Source: Lachnospiraceae bacterium
GTDB lineage: Bacteria; Bacillota; Clostridia; Lachnospirales; Lachnospiraceae
DNA length: 34,126 bases
Direction: 5' to 3'
Assembly: GCA_028696165.1 (NCBI GenBank)
Contig: JAQVHQ010000039.1
Coordinates: 1 to 34,126, forward strand
Numbering within the stretch: the first letter of the stretch is position 1; every line of letters begins with the position of its first letter. This document shows positions 18,551-26,528 of this stretch, piece after piece. The position numbers and the translations under genes were made by a program. Under the pieces are notes generated by a model that ran no database searches, was not told the origin of the DNA, and saw only the letters and a program-made list of their open reading frames with translations.

Positions 18551-21500
18551 ATGCCTGACAGATGGATGAAGTTCTGGAAAAAATACAGCAGAAAAATAGT
18601 AACGGCGATGGGCTGTACCTGTGCAGCTCTTTTTCTGGTGCTGGTAATTACAAATGCTCAAAAACTCCAGACCACGTTTCATCCGGATGCTTATGCAGAT
18701 GATGATGGGAGTAACGAGGCTTCCATTAATTATGATTCTACGATCTTTGGTGCCAATCAGAATAATGATGATGGGCTGGAGATGGATGATGAGGCAGATG
18801 AGGAATATAATCTGGATAATGGAGAGGAAGATATTCTTGATAATGAGAATAATTCCAATCAGGAAGCACTTCAGGTCACAGATGGAAGCGGCAGCGGAAA
18901 TGGTAATAATGCGGGGAATAGTTCCGGAAATAGTAATATAGTCGGAATATCAAATGATGGCACAGGACCTAATATACAAGGCTCAGGCAATATACCGGGT
19001 ACGGATGGAGGCTCGGGAAATGGTAGTGGAAATGGCTCTGGCAGTGATACACCAGGAGGCAACACATCCGGAGGCGATAATCCAGGGGGTAACACACCGG
19101 GAGGCAACACACCCGGAGGCAATACACCAGGTGGTGATATTCCGGATGAACCAGACCCGGATGCCGGTAAATATGGAACAGACTATAATACTCCGGAGAA
19201 TATTCAAAGTACATATCCCACAGATACAGAAGATCAGAATAAGGGATTAAGAGTAACTGCTCTGCAGGTGACGAAAGGCTCACTCATGCAGCATTTCTAT
19301 GAAGGCGAAGCACCGCGGTCGGCCGAAATGGAAGAGTATATAACTGTTCGTGCGACTATGAGTGATGGTACCGTTCGCGATAATTTAAAATACAAGCCAT
19401 CTCAGGAAACTGGCGGAGATTATACAGTAGACTGGAAAGGCAATACGGGCGATGAAAAAAACAGTATTGGATATACTCTGGTAGGCGGCGCAGAAAGTAA
19501 AGGAACATACTCAGCAGTTATCTCATATAGAGGCGCATCCTGTGAGATCCCTTATGATATCGTGCACTGGCAGATTACCTTAAAGGACTTTGATGAATCG
19601 TCCCAGGAGAGCGTGGATATATGGGGATATCAGGAATTTAGTGAGATCTTATCTCCAGAGGAAACACCAGTAATTAATTTATTTAATTCTATGCAGACGA
19701 TGTATAATCTGATAGGTATGCGTACGGACTCCAATTTATGGGAAGGTACGGAGTATCATTATACTAATGTTATGAAAGAAATTGAGACCATATGGGGTTC
19801 TGATGAGTATTGCGTGGAGTATTTTGGCGGATGGACAGATGCTGTGGATCCTTCTGAGAGTGAGAGCACCGGCGATTCCTATAAGATGAAGCGGCCATCG
19901 GATGACCAGATAACAGAAGATGGTATTTATAATGTGGATATGCTGCCAACCTGGCAGAAAGTAGACGAAGACAGTGAGTATCAGGTGGCCTTGTATGGCT
20001 TTGTAGGATATGACTGGCATACCAGACTGTTGGGATATACCGGCGATAGTTCTACATTAGTTGTGCCGCAGGGTGTCAATCAGGTAGGTATAGCTTATCT
20101 GTATAATTTCGCTATGGATACCAATCAGGAACTGCAGAACACTACAGTTACCAAAATAGTCTTACCATCATCGGTGACATATTATAATAATCTGCTTACC
20201 GAAAGCTTTATTAATTTTTTCCCGAATCTGGAGGAAATCGAAGTCGCAGAAGACAATCAGACTTTTCTGAGTATTGATGGAATACTGTATGACAAGACGG
20301 GTAAAATTCTGCTGTCAGTGCCGGCTGCTAAAAAATCCATTTCAAAATGGTCGAAGACGGTAGAACAGATTAGCGGGGATGCCTTTGAGTATGTTGAGAT
20401 GGAGGAACTTACGATACCGGAAAGCATTTATCGCTTTAATGGATACAGCTTTTATAATGCATCTATAGATACACTGACTTTAAGTGCGGCCAATCAGATA
20501 ACACTGGGGCAGTGCGCATTTGACAGCTCCCTGATAGATGAAGACGGCAATCCTGTTCTGGGTATTAAAAAAGTTAATATAAAAGCAAATGAGATAGCTT
20601 GGCTAGGCAATACGAAGCCGTTGAATCTGTATCAGACATTAATTAGGAATGGGGCAGATTTACAACAGCAGGGACTGCAGATTACAGTTCCGGATTCAGC
20701 AGAGAATACAGTATATCTGTCCTATCTGAAAGTCTTTCAGGAAGCGATAGATGTGTATACCGGTACGCTTGGCACTGCATATGGAGTTCTTGTAACAGCA
20801 AATCAGGCACAGGAAAATTATGCATATCAGGATGGATACTTATTGTCTAAGGATAAGAAAACGTTGATTTTTGCATCTTCCTTACTGTCGGGAGACTGTA
20901 AGCTGCCAGATGATATACAGGTGATTGGCAAACAGGCATTGGATAATTGCAGCCAGATCGCTTCACTGGGAATTCCGTCCAGTGTCACGACGATAGAACA
21001 GGAAGCTTTTGCAAATGCCGGCAGTCTGGCTATATTGTATATGAGAGGTGAGAATCCACCTGCTTTAGGTGCTAAGATATTTGGAGAAACATTAAAGGCA
21101 GGCATGAAAGTTTACGTATCACAGGGCGCTTATCATCAGTATCTGGAGACAGAAATTTCTGTTTTGGATCGTGATTATGGAGAAGGCAGTGCAATGAATC
21201 TGTTTGTGCCTATGGATGGCTTAAACAACGCAATTTTCCATGATGGCAGTATTTATTATGAAAACGGGGATGGGACTTATCAATTATATAAAGTTAAAGA
21301 GACCATAGCGGGAATATTTACACCAATGGAAGGAACAACATCATTTTTGGAAGGTTGTTTTGCAAACTGTACGATGCTGGACGGAGTCATGATGCCAGAT
21401 ACCGTTACTACATTGGAAGGGAATTTGTTCACTGGATGTCAGTCTCTTGAAGTAATTGTTTCAAATGGAACAACAGCACCCCAGACAGATGCTTTGGCAT

Positions 21501-23149
21501 TTGCTGATATTTCTACAGAACAGATTAAGTTGTTTTTGCCGAATATAGAAGATATCGAAAATGAGTATCAATCACAAAACTGGACAGGTTTTGAAACCAT
21601 AGAAAAACCGGAGCTTTCCTATCTTACCGAGACGGGAAGCGGTGATAATGCAGTTGTCTATGGTGTAAAGGAATCTGCAACAGAGTTGCTTTATGCAGTT
21701 ATTAATTCGGATGAGACTTTAAATCTGAGAGATGATACCGTGGAGATTTGTCCAGGCGCCTTTAAGGGCAGCGCGGTTGCATCTGTGGGTAATGCCAGTG
21801 CAGTGGAAACTATTGGGGCATATGCTTTTGAGGACTGCAGCAATCTGGTGGGTATTGAGCTTAGCAGTTCGTTCTGGAGTTCGGAGATTACGCTGGGTGT
21901 AGGTGCATTTAAAAACTGCAGCAGTTTAAGCAGTCTGACATCATCAAGCTCATCTACGGTAACTGCAATTCCATACACGATATATAATCTGCCGGAAGAG
22001 TGTTTCTATGGCTGTACTTCTATGGTAATGGTCACTTGTCCATCGGACATGGAGACAGTTGGAAAATCTTGTTTTGCAGAATGCAGTAATATGGAAAATA
22101 TCATGTTTCAGCAATACGTGACAACATTTGGCGAGAGCAGTTTCGAGAATTGCTCTTCACTGCAGTATGTGATTTCTGTCAATCCAGAAGATTATGGAAC
22201 TTATTACTCTATGCCGTACAGACTTACTTCAATTCCGGATAATTGTTTCAGAGGATGCGTATCACTGATGGAGACATGGCTTCAATCGGAAGTTACCAGC
22301 GTGGGTGATTATGCATTTGCAGGCTGCGAGTCTCTGGCATATATGGCATTTCCGGCAGAACTTAAACAGTTGGGTGTTGGAAGTTTCCAGGGATGTATCA
22401 GTATGTCGGAAGTGTATTCGGATGATCCATATGATGCTGAGTTTGATTATTACTATTATTCACTGCCATATGAGATTACCAATATACCGGAGTCTTGTTT
22501 TGAAGACTGCGTATCTTTGGATATGGTGTCTATAGAAGCAGCAGTAACCAGTATTGGGGAGAAAGCATTCTATAACTGCAGCTCACTTAATAAACTAGAT
22601 GAGAACTTTCCAGATATATATGAACTGCCAGAACAGCTTAATTCGATAGGTGCTGACAGTTTCGGAAACTGTATCAGCCTGGTGAATGTAATCGTAGACA
22701 GTGAACTGGAAAGCCTGGGCGTAGGAGCATTTTCAGGAAGTACGTCACTAAGCAGTATAGAATTTGTGAAAGCACCAATGAACATTATAGATTTGACAGA
22801 TATTCAGTCTATAAGGGATACTTATTTTATGGATTGTCCATTGATGTCCCTGAAGATGGGAGACACAGATTTACTTGTATCACCGGAACTTTTAGAAACA
22901 CAGAATCTGGAAGCTGATGAATTGCAACCGGAGGGTGAGCCGGAAGAGCCTGAGTCAAATCAGGAGAACGCAGAAGAACAACTGCCGGAAGCCGGGGGAA
23001 GCATAGAAGCAGGAGAATCTGAGAACTCAGAAGATAACCGGAATTTAGGAGAAGAAGAGAACTTAGGAGAAAACCGGAATTCAGGAGAAGAAGAGAACTT
23101 AGGAGAAAACCGGAATTCAGGAGAAACAGAAAACCCGGGAGGAAATTAA
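18551..23149 (+). CDS. Large BspA-type leucine-rich repeat surface protein
   Basis: A 1532-residue exported protein. The N-terminus has a basic stretch (KFWKKYSRK) and a hydrophobic helix at about residues 16-38; a possible cleavage site AYA lies unusually far from it near residue 50, so it may remain an uncleaved anchor. Residues about 50-230 are acidic and Gly/Asn-rich, including six GGNTP units. Residues about 233-340 look like an Ig-like beta domain. From about residue 500 to 1450 run many LRR_5 (BspA-like) repeats with cores such as IGEKAFYNCSSL, IPESCFEDCVSL and VGKSCFAECSN, in two blocks separated by irregular stretches. The C-terminus is a Glu-rich tail made of three 12-residue repeats and has no LPxTG motif. 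The family is associated with adhesion and host or matrix contact; the ligand is unknown. It is monocistronic, ending in a strong hairpin. Confidence 0.88.
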   Translation: MPDRWMKFWKKYSRKIVTAMGCTCAALFLVLVITNAQKLQTTFHPDAYADDDGSNEASINYDSTIFGANQNNDDGLEMDDEADEEYNLDNGEEDILDNENNSNQEALQVTDGSGSGNGNNAGNSSGNSNIVGISNDGTGPNIQGSGNIPGTDGGSGNGSGNGSGSDTPGGNTSGGDNPGGNTPGGNTPGGNTPGGDIPDEPDPDAGKYGTDYNTPENIQSTYPTDTEDQNKGLRVTALQVTKGSLMQHFYEGEAPRSAEMEEYITVRATMSDGTVRDNLKYKPSQETGGDYTVDWKGNTGDEKNSIGYTLVGGAESKGTYSAVISYRGASCEIPYDIVHWQITLKDFDESSQESVDIWGYQEFSEILSPEETPVINLFNSMQTMYNLIGMRTDSNLWEGTEYHYTNVMKEIETIWGSDEYCVEYFGGWTDAVDPSESESTGDSYKMKRPSDDQITEDGIYNVDMLPTWQKVDEDSEYQVALYGFVGYDWHTRLLGYTGDSSTLVVPQGVNQVGIAYLYNFAMDTNQELQNTTVTKIVLPSSVTYYNNLLTESFINFFPNLEEIEVAEDNQTFLSIDGILYDKTGKILLSVPAAKKSISKWSKTVEQISGDAFEYVEMEELTIPESIYRFNGYSFYNASIDTLTLSAANQITLGQCAFDSSLIDEDGNPVLGIKKVNIKANEIAWLGNTKPLNLYQTLIRNGADLQQQGLQITVPDSAENTVYLSYLKVFQEAIDVYTGTLGTAYGVLVTANQAQENYAYQDGYLLSKDKKTLIFASSLLSGDCKLPDDIQVIGKQALDNCSQIASLGIPSSVTTIEQEAFANAGSLAILYMRGENPPALGAKIFGETLKAGMKVYVSQGAYHQYLETEISVLDRDYGEGSAMNLFVPMDGLNNAIFHDGSIYYENGDGTYQLYKVKETIAGIFTPMEGTTSFLEGCFANCTMLDGVMMPDTVTTLEGNLFTGCQSLEVIVSNGTTAPQTDALAFADISTEQIKLFLPNIEDIENEYQSQNWTGFETIEKPELSYLTETGSGDNAVVYGVKESATELLYAVINSDETLNLRDDTVEICPGAFKGSAVASVGNASAVETIGAYAFEDCSNLVGIELSSSFWSSEITLGVGAFKNCSSLSSLTSSSSSTVTAIPYTIYNLPEECFYGCTSMVMVTCPSDMETVGKSCFAECSNMENIMFQQYVTTFGESSFENCSSLQYVISVNPEDYGTYYSMPYRLTSIPDNCFRGCVSLMETWLQSEVTSVGDYAFAGCESLAYMAFPAELKQLGVGSFQGCISMSEVYSDDPYDAEFDYYYYSLPYEITNIPESCFEDCVSLDMVSIEAAVTSIGEKAFYNCSSLNKLDENFPDIYELPEQLNSIGADSFGNCISLVNVIVDSELESLGVGAFSGSTSLSSIEFVKAPMNIIDLTDIQSIRDTYFMDCPLMSLKMGDTDLLVSPELLETQNLEADELQPEGEPEEPESNQENAEEQLPEAGGSIEAGESENSEDNRNLGEEENLGENRNSGEEENLGENRNSGETENPGGN
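19055..19144 (+). repeat. Six tandem 15-bp units encoding Gly-Gly-Asn-Thr-Pro type linker
   Basis: The units start at 19055, 19070, 19085, 19100, 19115 and 19130 and encode GGNTS, GGDNP, GGNTP, GGNTP, GGNTP and GGDIP. They form a flexible stalk near residues 169-198 of the surface protein. Codons differ between units, so slippage is not very recent, though copy number could still vary. Confidence 0.9.
23036..23143 (+). repeat. Three tandem 36-bp repeats in the tail of the surface protein
   Basis: The units start at 23036, 23072 and 23108 and encode NRNLGEEENLGE, NRNSGEEENLGE and NRNSGETENPGG. The first two differ at few bases, indicating recent duplication. The repeat ends one codon before the stop. 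Confidence 0.92.
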
Positions 23150-23177
23150 CAGATAGATGGAAAGCATCTGACAAAAA

Positions 23178-23222
23178 CTGAGATAAACAGATACGCTGCA
23201 AGTATTTGTTTATCTCAGCTTT
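23178..23222 (+). terminator. Hairpin terminator after the surface protein gene
   Basis: CTGAGATAAACA (23178-23189) pairs with TGTTTATCTCAG (23207-23218), and the stem continues inward through a G-T pair and ATAC/GTAT, about 17 bp in all with a 7-base loop. Only CTTTGG follows, so the U tract is short, but the stem is very stable. Confidence 0.75.
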
Positions 23223-23303
23223 GGACAGGTGCTTTTCTTCTTATGGTTTATTAGAATAATTATCAGAATAGTAGAAAATAAAAGAGAAATACTAAAGAAT
23301 ATA

Positions 23304-23333
23304 TTGACAATAGGATAAAGTAATGGGCATAGT
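23304..23333 (+). promoter_or_regulatory. Candidate promoter of the rhodanese lipoprotein gene
   Basis: A perfect -35 TTGACA (23304-23309) is followed after 18 bases by CATAGT (23328-23333), four of six matches to the -10. It lies 28 bases before the start codon, within the 211-base gap after the surface protein gene. Confidence 0.55.
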
Positions 23334-23360
23334 TATATTAAAAGAGAGGAGAGCATTTTT

Positions 23361-23771
23361 ATGAAGATTAAATTGTTAGCAGTTGTGATGATATATGTTC
23401 TGCTTCTAAGCGCATGCGGAACATCCGCAAAGAAGAATAATTTGGAAAATGACTCGAAAAAAATCACAGCGGAGGAAGCCTATGATAGAATGAATAGTGG
23501 GGACGAGATTACGATTCTTGATGTGCGAACGCAGGAAGAATATGATACAGTACACATTCCGGGAGCAATTCTTATACCTAATGAGGAAATTGGTGATACG
23601 AAGCCGGATCAGCTTCCGGACTTGGATGCAGAAATTTTAGTCTACTGCCGCAGCGGTAATCGTAGTGCGCAGGCAGCGAAAAAACTGGTTTCCATGGGAT
23701 ACACAAATATTTATGATTTTGGCGGTATCAATGATTGGAATTATGAGACAGAAAGTGGGAATCCTCGGTAA
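23361..23771 (+). CDS. Rhodanese-like lipoprotein
   Basis: A 136-residue protein. The N-terminus is a lipoprotein signal with lipobox LLSAC and the modified Cys at residue 19, so the mature domain sits on the outer face of the cell membrane. A single rhodanese domain follows from about residue 34: the ITAEEAYDRM entry, LDVRTQEEYDTVHIPGAILI, and the active loop YCRSGNRSAQAA with catalytic Cys96. The family transfers sulfur from thiosulfate or persulfides to a thiophilic acceptor. Extracytoplasmic single-domain rhodaneses are common in Clostridia, but their acceptors are seldom known. The gene has its own probable promoter and GAGAGGAG ribosome site. A tiny ORF and a second lipoprotein gene follow without a visible terminator. 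Confidence 0.9.
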   Translation: MKIKLLAVVMIYVLLLSACGTSAKKNNLENDSKKITAEEAYDRMNSGDEITILDVRTQEEYDTVHIPGAILIPNEEIGDTKPDQLPDLDAEILVYCRSGNRSAQAAKKLVSMGYTNIYDFGGINDWNYETESGNPR

Positions 23772-23812
23772 TTCAATTGCCGACGTAGTTCACTAAAGGA
23801 GAATATAATAGC

Positions 23813-23986
23813 GTGAAGCAGGTGGTTGGAGGTATCGATGCGATGCTTGATGAGAAGTGCAAGGACAAGGATGCACTTGCCAGGCCACAGTTGGTTTTTG
23901 CCCAGATATCTGGAAAACATGGAAGTAATGCGTGTTGTAATGAGTTTATGTATTTGAAAGAAGCTGGAATCAGCGAGTTATGTTGA
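23813..23986 (+). CDS. Small unrecognised ORF (57 residues), possibly a gene remnant
   Basis: A GTG-initiated reading frame preceded by AAAGGAG (23795-23801), 11 bases away, which is longer than ideal; an internal ATG at 23843 has no ribosome site. The product is soluble, contains four Cys (one near the middle, an adjacent pair in GSNACCNEF, and the final residue) and has ordinary codon use. I do not recognise it. It fills the gap between the rhodanese and the next lipoprotein gene, so it could be a small translated gene or the tail of a deleted one. Confidence 0.35.
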   Translation: MKQVVGGIDAMLDEKCKDKDALARPQLVFAQISGKHGSNACCNEFMYLKEAGISELC

Positions 23987-24013
23987 TAATGTGAATTGGA
24001 AAGGATGGTTAAT

Positions 24014-24778
24014 ATGAAAAAAGGGAAATTATGGATATTGAGTTTACTTAGTTTTGCAGTAGTGATTGGCGGATGTGGTTTGTCAAATACCGACACGAAA
24101 CAGGAAGACAAGGAAATGGCCGAAGACACGCAGGAAGTGGAAGAAGACAAGCAGGAAGCGGAAGAAGATAAGCAGGAAGCGGCAGAAGACAAACAGGATG
24201 CTGCAGAAGAGGCACAGGATATAGAAGCAGGCGAAATAGATGCTCAGAATGACTATCCAAGAGAAATCGCAAGTGACGAAATCGCCTCTTATACACAATG
24301 GATTCAGGATCGAGAAAACTATGGATTTGTCTTATCAGAATATTCCCGTCCGGAAGATGTGGATTTAAATCAAGTGTTGTACACAGGGGCAGGTTTGGAA
24401 TCCCGAGGACTGACAGAACAGGAGACCGCACAATATCTGGAAATTACCGGGCAGGATGAGATATATACAGATTGTGCAGTGCTTTCAACCTCACAGATTA
24501 ACGATTATTTAGAGAGAAAGATGGACATATCCATTGATGATCTCACTCAGGAATTTGGTTGGGTTTATCTCAATGATACAGATGTCTGGGCTACTGAACA
24601 TGGAGATACTAATTACGTACAATATCAATGTGTAGGTGGGATTCAGAAGGATGAGGATACTTATGTGCTGGATATGGAGCCGGTAGATTTTGAGGAAAAC
24701 GGATATTATAAGGCAAGTCAGTTAACACTTGAGAAAGAAGATAATGATTATAATATCGTATCCAATATTTACAAATAA
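24014..24778 (+). CDS. Acidic lipoprotein with heptad repeats, function unknown
   Basis: I start at the ATG at 24014 (AAAGGATGG upstream; ATG at 23996 is less well placed), giving 254 residues. A lipoprotein signal ends in VIGGC with Cys21. Residues about 28-75 are almost wholly acidic and polar, built from five 7-residue units of the EEDKQEA type, probably a stiff helical spacer holding the domain away from the membrane. The remaining ~175 residues form a globular domain with YTQWIQDRENYGFVLSEYS and GLTEQETAQYLEITGQDEIY; I recognise no family or catalytic motif. It follows the small ORF by 27 bases and probably shares the rhodanese transcript. No clear terminator follows; the next gene converges on it. 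Confidence 0.75.
   Translation: MKKGKLWILSLLSFAVVIGGCGLSNTDTKQEDKEMAEDTQEVEEDKQEAEEDKQEAAEDKQDAAEEAQDIEAGEIDAQNDYPREIASDEIASYTQWIQDRENYGFVLSEYSRPEDVDLNQVLYTGAGLESRGLTEQETAQYLEITGQDEIYTDCAVLSTSQINDYLERKMDISIDDLTQEFGWVYLNDTDVWATEHGDTNYVQYQCVGGIQKDEDTYVLDMEPVDFEENGYYKASQLTLEKEDNDYNIVSNIYK
24119..24223 (+). repeat. Five tandem 21-bp units in the lipoprotein gene
   Basis: The units start at 24119, 24140, 24161, 24182 and 24203 and encode AEDTQEV, EEDKQEA, EEDKQEA, AEDKQDA and AEEAQDI. Units two and three differ by one base, so the array has expanded recently and may vary in length between strains. Confidence 0.9.
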
Positions 24779-24821
24779 ATAATAGTTTAATTTTATTTAA
24801 CATATAAAATATCCATTACCA

Positions 24822-25250
24822 TTACAGCAGTAACTCGAAACCATAACAACTTTTCTCAAAACCATAATTTTCATAAAAGCGATGTGCATCTATTCTTGCC
24901 ATGCCGGAATCAAGGATAACAGCACGGCAGTTTTTCTCAAGGGCAAGCTCTTTTGCGTGATCCAGCATTGCCCTGCCATAACCTTTATGCCGGTCCTGGT
25001 CACAGGTAAATAAGCTTGATATATAACAAGTCAAACCGCACATCCAGAATGTCTGGAAATAGTCTCCATGACAGAAACCTTTATATTCCCCGTTGTCTTT
25101 CAGAAAAAAGAAGAAGCTGTTTTTGTCATGTATGATTTTTTCATATACTTCACGTGTTTTAATAGGGTCATACGAATTGTAAGACCACAATTGTTGAATA
25201 AATGTATATGCTGTATCGAAGTCTTTAGAAGTTGCTTTTTCAAATGTCAT
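24822..25250 (-). CDS. GNAT family N-acetyltransferase
   Basis: Read on the minus strand from the ATG at 25250, which is preceded by GGAGG about 11 bases away; an ATG at 25268 overlaps that site and would add six residues. The 142-residue protein is a single GNAT domain. It opens with MTFEKATSKDFDTAYTFIQ, and the acetyl-CoA pyrophosphate loop is visible as QDRHKGYGRAMLDHA (the R/Q-x-x-G-x-G/A signature), followed by ALEKNCRAVILDSG and the C-terminal AHRFYENYGFEKSCYGFEL. The substrate cannot be predicted; small GNATs of this type act on amino acids, polyamines, antibiotics or protein N-termini. It faces away from TspO and converges with the lipoprotein gene. Confidence 0.9.
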   Translation of the reverse strand: MTFEKATSKDFDTAYTFIQQLWSYNSYDPIKTREVYEKIIHDKNSFFFFLKDNGEYKGFCHGDYFQTFWMCGLTCYISSLFTCDQDRHKGYGRAMLDHAKELALEKNCRAVILDSGMARIDAHRFYENYGFEKSCYGFELLL

Positions 25251-25398
25251 AGCTGTTATTTCCTCCATATTAGAACTCTTTTACCGATATTCTATAATAT
25301 AAATTGTATATCATAAATTATACTACACAGTTTGAAAGAGGCAAGCAGAATCTTCTGCCCAGACGCATCACTTACCTGGAGCTCATGACTGGAGGCTG

Positions 25399-25459
25399 AA
25401 AAACTAACGGAAAGCAGCAGGCGAAAACGGTTTTCGCCTGCTGCTTTCCGTTAGTTTTT
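25399..25459. terminator. Perfect 61-bp palindrome, bidirectional terminator-like hairpin
   Basis: The arm at 25399-25428 is exactly complementary to the arm at 25430-25459, leaving a loop of three bases at most. The stem has a GC-rich middle (GCAGCAGGCG) with an A tract outside one arm and a T tract outside the other, so it would terminate in either direction. It lies in the divergent gap between GNAT (minus) and TspO (plus), where neither gene needs a terminator. It could close a short untranslated transcript or be a remnant of a lost gene. Confidence 0.8.
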
Positions 25460-25531
25460 CCAACTTCAATTTAATCATAATAAAAATCTGCCGGCATAGT
25501 ATTAATTAATAATGTTCAAAAGGATTGCCCC

Positions 25532-26008
25532 ATGAATAAAATCGATTGGAAATTGTTAATCGGAAGTATTGCAGTCAGCCTGGGACTGGGAACCGTTGTA
25601 GGGCTGTTGACTTCAGGAAGTATGCAGCAATATGGAGAATTATATCAGCCGCCATTAGCGCCTCCGGGATGGCTGTTTCCCATTGTCTGGACTATCTTGT
25701 ATACACTCATGGGTATTTCTGCATATCTGGTATTGGTATCCGAGGAAAGCAGTTCGCAGAAAAAGTCAGAAGCTTTGAAAAAGTACGCATTGCAATTGCT
25801 AGTGAATCTGGTGTGGCCTTTTTTATTCTTTCAGCTGCGCTTATATCTGCTGGCGTTTGCCTGGCTGTTGCTCTTGTGGTATCTGATACTGATTACCATA
25901 CTGGATTTTGCTAAAATAGAGAAGACAGCGGCGTATCTATTGATACCATATCTAGTGTGGGTGATCTTTGCAGGGTACCTGAATTTGGCTATTGCGATTA
26001 TGTCTTGA
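25532..26008 (+). CDS. tspO: TspO/MBR family protein (tryptophan-rich sensory protein)
   Basis: A 158-residue membrane protein with five hydrophobic helices, the standard TspO size and layout. The hallmark segment YQPPLAPPGWLFPIVWTILY is present, followed by the helix starting TLMGISAYLV; the later helices contain the aromatic NLVWPFLFF and WLLLLWYLILITI. The family binds porphyrins and other hydrophobic ligands and is linked to tetrapyrrole handling and stress in bacteria. The start follows AAAAGGA by about 9 bases. The gene appears monocistronic, with an AT-rich hairpin downstream. No haem or corrinoid biosynthesis genes are close, though a UroD-fold methyltransferase lies 4 kb away; I see no evidence of a functional tie. 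Confidence 0.93.
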   Translation: MNKIDWKLLIGSIAVSLGLGTVVGLLTSGSMQQYGELYQPPLAPPGWLFPIVWTILYTLMGISAYLVLVSEESSSQKKSEALKKYALQLLVNLVWPFLFFQLRLYLLAFAWLLLLWYLILITILDFAKIEKTAAYLLIPYLVWVIFAGYLNLAIAIMS

Positions 26009-26065
26009 TCGTTTTGTATAAGATTTTATAGGAATATTCTTGTGCTATTTTTTTACGCTTATGTT

Positions 26066-26113
26066 AAAATGCATTTATGTGAGCAGTTCTTGTTTACATA
26101 AATGTATTTTTAT
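26066..26113 (+). terminator. AT-rich hairpin terminator after tspO
   Basis: AAAATGCATTTATGT (26066-26080) pairs with ACATAAATGTATTTT (26096-26110) over 15 bp with a single G-T pair, with a 15-base loop and trailing T residues. The length of the stem offsets its low GC. Confidence 0.6.
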
Positions 26114-26174
26114 ATCACAGGTCAGTTCGACCATTTATTTCCACTATTTTTGTGTTTGAGAGTAATAACCTTAG

Positions 26175-26223
26175 TTTACTACTGAAATTAGCAAATATGC
26201 TATTGAAAGAAAAGCATTTTGCT
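26175..26223 (+). promoter_or_regulatory. Toxin-antitoxin promoter with two palindromic operator candidates
   Basis: A weak promoter can be drawn from TTTACT (26175-26180) and TATGCT (26196-26201). The -10 lies inside the palindrome TAGCA-AATA-TGCTA (26189-26202). A second copy of the same core, AGCA-TTT-TGCT, lies at 26213-26223, just before the ribosome site. Two similar palindromes placed here fit self-repression by the encoded helix-turn-helix antitoxin. Confidence 0.5.
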
Positions 26224-26243
26224 GATATAGTGAAAGGAGAAAG

Positions 26244-26528
26244 ATGAATAATATAGTAATATATGAGGATGCTCGAGGAAAATCAGATTTTGAAAATTAT
26301 CTTAGTGAGTTGAATACAGGGAAGGCGAAAAATAAAAATTATCGAATACAGTTTCAAAAAATAGTAGTCTATATCCGTATGTTGAAAGAATATGGTAATG
26401 GACTGAATGAACCATATGCAAAGTATTTAGAAGATGGCATATGGGAGTTAAGACCATTAGATAATCGCATTTTGTATGCTTATATGAATTTACAGGATTA
26501 TTTATCAAGGAGGGGAAAGAATGTATAA
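26244..26528 (+). CDS. RelE/HigB-type toxin (Gp49 family), apparently internally shortened
   Basis: A 94-residue protein with a good ribosome site (AAAGGAG). Residues 1-80 match the phage Gp49-like RelE/HigB toxins: a short strand, KSDFENYLSEL, FQKIVVYIRMLKEYG, EPYAKYLEDGIWELRPLDNR and ILYAY. Family members then carry a strand and a basic segment of about 25 residues (usually LLHHF-x-KKTxKTP followed by a glutamate-rich helix) before a final helix. Here ILYAY runs directly into MNLQDYLSRRGKNV, which resembles only that last helix. The likely in-frame loss spans the junction near 26484, removing the basic residues needed for mRNA cleavage. The toxin is therefore probably inactive. Toxin-first order and the 8-base overlap with the antitoxin are retained. 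The locus is more AT-rich than its neighbours, consistent with horizontal arrival. Confidence 0.8.
   Translation: MNNIVIYEDARGKSDFENYLSELNTGKAKNKNYRIQFQKIVVYIRMLKEYGNGLNEPYAKYLEDGIWELRPLDNRILYAYMNLQDYLSRRGKNV

Noticed and set aside
19055-19144. Short direct repeats as a CRISPR-like array
   Set aside because: The 15-bp units are contiguous, have no spacers and keep the reading frame, so they are protein-coding linker repeats.
18871-19283. Proline-rich minus-strand frames opposite the surface protein stalk
   Set aside because: They are reverse readings of the Gly-rich repeats with no start signals.
23773-24431. Long minus-strand frames rich in Ser or Leu/Pro opposite the lipoprotein gene
   Set aside because: They are low-complexity mirrors of the acidic 21-bp repeats and lack ribosome sites; the plus strand has the signal peptide and lipobox.
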